A stretch of 64,000 bases of DNA, taken from assembly GCF_020622355.1 (NCBI RefSeq), contig NZ_WHVL01000006.1:186001-250000 (forward strand), given 5' to 3'. The notes beneath the pieces are model-generated. The model did no database searches. It saw nothing but the letters and a program-made list of their open reading frames with translations, and was not told the origin of the DNA. Origin of the DNA: Vreelandella malpeensis. GTDB lineage: Bacteria > Pseudomonadota > Gammaproteobacteria > Pseudomonadales > Halomonadaceae. Of the stretch, positions 61,946 to 64,000 are shown piece by piece; position 1 is the first letter of the stretch; each line of letters opens with the position of its first letter. The position numbers were made by a program, and so were the translations under genes.

Positions 61946-62969
61946 GGCCTAGTACCTCCACCTGTAGTTGATGCGCTTTCAGATACTCCATCGCCTTGCG
62001 GGTCTGATCGGTGTCGCCGAGCAGCTCGGCGATCATCAGGCCTAAGGTGCGCTCCTGGATCGATTCCACCTTCGCCTGCAGGATGCTGACATCCACGTCG
62101 CACTCCCGTGCCAGGCGCGAGATCAGCGGGGTCGAGACGGCATCGCCCGAGAACGTCAGGCGTACCACCGGGTGGGTGTGCTCGCCCGGGGCCTCGAGCA
62201 GGCGTGCGGTGAGCTCCTTGGGCGGGGTGAGCTCCAGAAAGTCGTTCAAGAAATCGCGGCCCAGGTCGGTGCGTGGCGCGGTGAAGAAGTCCCCCACGTC
62301 GGCGTCCTCGACCAGCTCGCCGTTGGAAATCAGGCTGACCCGGTGGCAGATCGACTTGACCACCTCCATCTCGTGGGTGATCAGCAAGATGGTGATGCCG
62401 AGCTTGACGTTGATGTCGCGCAGAAGCTCCAGAATAGCGCTGGTGGTCTGCGGGTCGAGGGCCGAGGTGGCCTCGTCGCACAGCAGCACCTGCGGGTCGC
62501 TGGCCAGCGCCCGGGCGATGGCCACGCGCTGCTTTTGCCCGCCGGAAAGCTGGGCGGGATACATGCCCGCCTTGTCGGCAAGGCCTACCATGTCGAGCAG
62601 CGGCGCCACGCGGCGCTTGATCGCCGCCTTGCGCTCGCCGGCAAGCTCCAGCGGCAGCGCGACGTTGTCGAACACCGTGCGCGTGGTCAGGAGGTTGAAG
62701 TGCTGGAAGATCATGCCGATGCGGTGGCGCGCCCGGTTGAGCTCGGCCGCGCCGAGTCGCGTGATGTCGCGACCGTCGACGACGACGCTGCCTTCGGTAG
62801 GGCGCTCGAGCAGGTTGACGCAGCGGATCAGGGTGGACTTGCCCGCCCCGGAAAGTCCGATGACGCCGTGGATCGCCCCCTTGGGAATGGCGAGGTGGAC
62901 GTTCTTCAGGGCATGCACCGCTTTGGCGCCGCTGCCGTAGGTTTTACTGACGTTGCTGAGTTCGATCAT
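61926..62969 (-). CDS. metN: Methionine ABC transporter ATP-binding protein MetN
   Basis: ATPase of the methionine importer. Walker A GLSGAGKST at residues 38-46, signature LSGGQKQR, Walker B VLLCDEATSALD, H-loop ITHEMEV, and a C-terminal NIL domain (about 265-345) that senses methionine in homologues. ATG 62969 (MIELSNVSKTYG) is the family start; the open frame to 63065 runs through a terminator hairpin and is rejected. The 347-residue gene is preceded by a SAM-II-like riboswitch and terminator, so its transcription should fall when S-adenosylmethionine is plentiful. Confidence 0.96.
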   Translation of the reverse strand: MIELSNVSKTYGSGAKAVHALKNVHLAIPKGAIHGVIGLSGAGKSTLIRCVNLLERPTEGSVVVDGRDITRLGAAELNRARHRIGMIFQHFNLLTTRTVFDNVALPLELAGERKAAIKRRVAPLLDMVGLADKAGMYPAQLSGGQKQRVAIARALASDPQVLLCDEATSALDPQTTSAILELLRDINVKLGITILLITHEMEVVKSICHRVSLISNGELVEDADVGDFFTAPRTDLGRDFLNDFLELTPPKELTARLLEAPGEHTHPVVRLTFSGDAVSTPLISRLARECDVDVSILQAKVESIQERTLGLMIAELLGDTDQTRKAMEYLKAHQLQVEVLGHVQRDV

Positions 62970-63021
62970 AGCGTCTGCCTTGATTCTAGGCCGAAGACGT
63001 GAAGTGGCGGGGGCGTGAAAT

Positions 63022-63048
63022 AAAAAAAGGCCACCCATACGGGTGGCC
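63022..63048 (-). terminator. Leader terminator (expression platform) upstream of metN
   Basis: On the minus strand GGCCACCC (63048-63041), loop GTAT, GGGTGGCC (63036-63029), then seven T (63028-63022). It lies between the riboswitch and the metN ATG. Its 5' arm contains CACCC, which can alternatively pair with aptamer bases GGGTG at 63067-63063. Confidence 0.92.
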
Positions 63049-63060
63049 ATCAACGCTGGA

Positions 63061-63132
63061 CACACCCTTTTAGCTGCACTTCACCACGCCATCGGCAGGT
63101 GGACGCCCGCAATCTGGGTACAAATCGGCGTC
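63061..63132 (-). ncRNA. SAM-II (SAM_alpha) riboswitch aptamer controlling metNIQ
   Basis: Read on the minus strand. P1 pairs GACGCC (63132-63127) with GGCGTC (63107-63102). The loop begins GATTTG and contains ACCC and ATTGC, as in the known SAM-II core. P2a pairs TTGC (63112-63109) with GCAG (63077-63074). P2b closes the pseudoknot, TACCC (63120-63116) with GGGTG (63067-63063). The conserved GCTAAAA lies at 63075-63069 region between P2a and P2b. An extra hairpin sits in the long connecting loop (63101-63082). A promoter precedes and a terminator follows. The motif resemblance is from memory of the family, not a covariance search. Confidence 0.85.
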
Positions 63133-63149
63133 AAAACATTTGCGCCGAA

Positions 63150-63178
63150 AGTCTAAATAGAGGCCTGCGGGTTGTCAA
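63150..63178 (-). promoter_or_regulatory. Promoter of the metNIQ riboswitch transcript
   Basis: Minus strand: perfect -35 TTGACA (63178-63173), 17-bp spacer, -10-like TAGACT (63155-63150). The predicted start near 63142 leaves about ten bases before the riboswitch P1 stem, as expected for a 5' leader element. The same bases read TTGTCA on the plus strand and may overlap a ribE promoter. Confidence 0.72.
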
Positions 63179-63312
63179 TTGAAGCGGGCGTTTTAATCCG
63201 CCTTCGATAAATGGACGCAAGGGCGTTGGTTCGCAGCCGGTTAAGGGCGATAATGCCGCCTCAAGCGCGTCGGTCCCGTGATCGGTGCGCACGAAGCTGC
63301 AAGGGGAGAGCG

Positions 63313-63933
63313 ATGTTTACAGGTATTGTGCAGGGCACGGCGGAGATCGTCGACATTCACGAGCTCGACGGGTTTCGCACTCACGTGGTGGCGCTGTCGC
63401 CGGCGCTTCGCGAAGGGCTGGCGCTCGGCGCCTCCGTGGCCCACAACGGCGTCTGCTTGACCGTGACGCGCGTCGAGGGCGAACGCGTCAGCTTCGACCT
63501 GATGCGCGAGACGCTGCGGCTGACCAATCTTGGTGCGCTGGTACCCGGTGATCGCGTCAATATCGAGCGCGCGGCACGCTTTGGTGACGAGATCGGTGGC
63601 CACGCCATGTCCGGCCACATCATCAGCATGGCGGAGGTCGTCGCCATCGACGAGGCACCCAACAATCGCCGGCTGTGGTTTTCGCTGCCCGGATCGCTTG
63701 GCCGATTCGTGTTCGAGAAGGGCTATATCGGGGTGGACGGCATCAGCCTGACGGTCGGTGACGTGCGGCGCGGCGAGGAGCGCGTCGAATTCAGCGTCAA
63801 CCTAATTCCCGAAACCCTCGAGCGCACCACGCTTAAGGAGCGCCTGCCGGGCTCAAAGGTCAATATCGAGGTCGACCCGCAGACCCAGGTGATCGTCGAG
63901 ACCGTGGAGCGAGTTCTCGCCGCGCGCGCCTGA
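63313..63933 (+). CDS. ribE: Riboflavin synthase alpha subunit
   Basis: Dismutates two lumazines to riboflavin and a pyrimidine. The 206-residue protein has two lumazine-binding repeats, MFTGIVQGTAEIVDI with the early VAHNGVCLTVT, and the second GYIGVDGISLTV. ATG 63313 has AAGGGGAGAG just upstream; the frame opens to 63211. No FMN riboswitch is seen in the 343 bp between metN and ribE. Divergent from metNIQ. The gene is also called ribC in some species. Confidence 0.95.
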   Translation: MFTGIVQGTAEIVDIHELDGFRTHVVALSPALREGLALGASVAHNGVCLTVTRVEGERVSFDLMRETLRLTNLGALVPGDRVNIERAARFGDEIGGHAMSGHIISMAEVVAIDEAPNNRRLWFSLPGSLGRFVFEKGYIGVDGISLTVGDVRRGEERVEFSVNLIPETLERTTLKERLPGSKVNIEVDPQTQVIVETVERVLAARA

Positions 63934-64000
63934 TACGTTCCCGCGCTGTCGTCGGCCAGCCGTCAAAAAAAACGGCCGAGCTGACCGAGTGGTCAAGCCA

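Noticed and set aside
62970..63065. N-terminal extension of metN from a GTG at 63065
   Set aside because: It would translate the terminator hairpin and T-run; MetN homologues begin at the MIELSNVSKTYG start.
63181..63312. FMN riboswitch before ribE
   Set aside because: The conserved AGGG and GAAATTCCC-type elements were not found.
63970..64000. Possible start of a serine/leucine-type tRNA at the window end
   Set aside because: The D-loop-like GAGTGGTCAAG is present, but the expected D-stem pairing fails and the sequence is cut off, so it cannot be judged.

Overview
The window looks like core chromosome of a GC-rich, halophilic gammaproteobacterium of the Halomonas/Halomonadaceae type. This rests on Na+-translocating NADH:quinone oxidoreductase, strongly acidic proteins, and gene order shared with Pseudomonas from general knowledge: mfd/gap/nqr/sthA, leuS-lptE-holA, leuCDB-asd-fimV-truA-trpF-accD-folC-cvpA-purF-metZ, mrp-dcd and purN-purM-perM-hda. 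The genus is an inference, not a database result. No insertion sequence, prophage, CRISPR array or toxin system was seen, and no intergenic gap exceeds about 270 bp.

Layout. 1-11.2 kb: the 5' part of mfd, divergent from gap, then nqrABCDEF, a separately promoted nqrM, and sthA. Together these cover NADH/NADPH balance and sodium pumping. 11.2-19.3 kb: a PA2779/PA2778-type pair (small membrane protein plus C39-like lipoprotein), holA-lptE-leuS overlapping by ATGA junctions, a divergent YbeL-type zinc-ribbon protein, an unknown polytopic membrane protein, and a GFA-domain protein. 19.3-25.4 kb: the pgaABCD operon for poly-N-acetylglucosamine, with an operator-like palindrome upstream. 25.5-31 kb: a LysR regulator divergent from leuCDB with a perfect T-N11-A palindrome between them, then asd. 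31.2-43.3 kb: fimV-like gene, truA, trpFBA, accD, folC, a SPOR gene, cvpA, purF and metZ.

43.6-50.1 kb: cytochrome b561, a YceI protein, a MATE transporter, an NCS2 permease, an aromatic/aspartate aminotransferase, and a GGDEF diguanylate cyclase. 50.3-59.4 kb: a coiled-coil membrane protein, short-form mrp, dcd, convergent purMN, an AI-2E permease, hda, fumC, and a membrane-anchored endonuclease/phosphatase-type protein. 59.6-64 kb: two identical tRNA-Val(GAC) genes, a free methionine-(R)-sulfoxide reductase, metNIQ, and divergent ribE.

The most notable signal is upstream of metNIQ. A consensus-like promoter is followed by an RNA that matches the SAM-II (SAM_alpha) riboswitch pseudoknot on every helix I could test by eye, then an intrinsic terminator. 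The aptamer's 3' GGGTG can pair either inside the pseudoknot or with the terminator's 5' arm, which gives a complete transcriptional switch. Since SAM-II is mainly known from Alphaproteobacteria, its use here, upstream of a methionine importer and the methionine sulfoxide repair gene downstream, deserves follow-up. Other points are the absence of apbE beside nqr, a FimV-like protein lacking the usual C-terminal domain, and short tandem repeats in the leaders of trpF and the coiled-coil gene.
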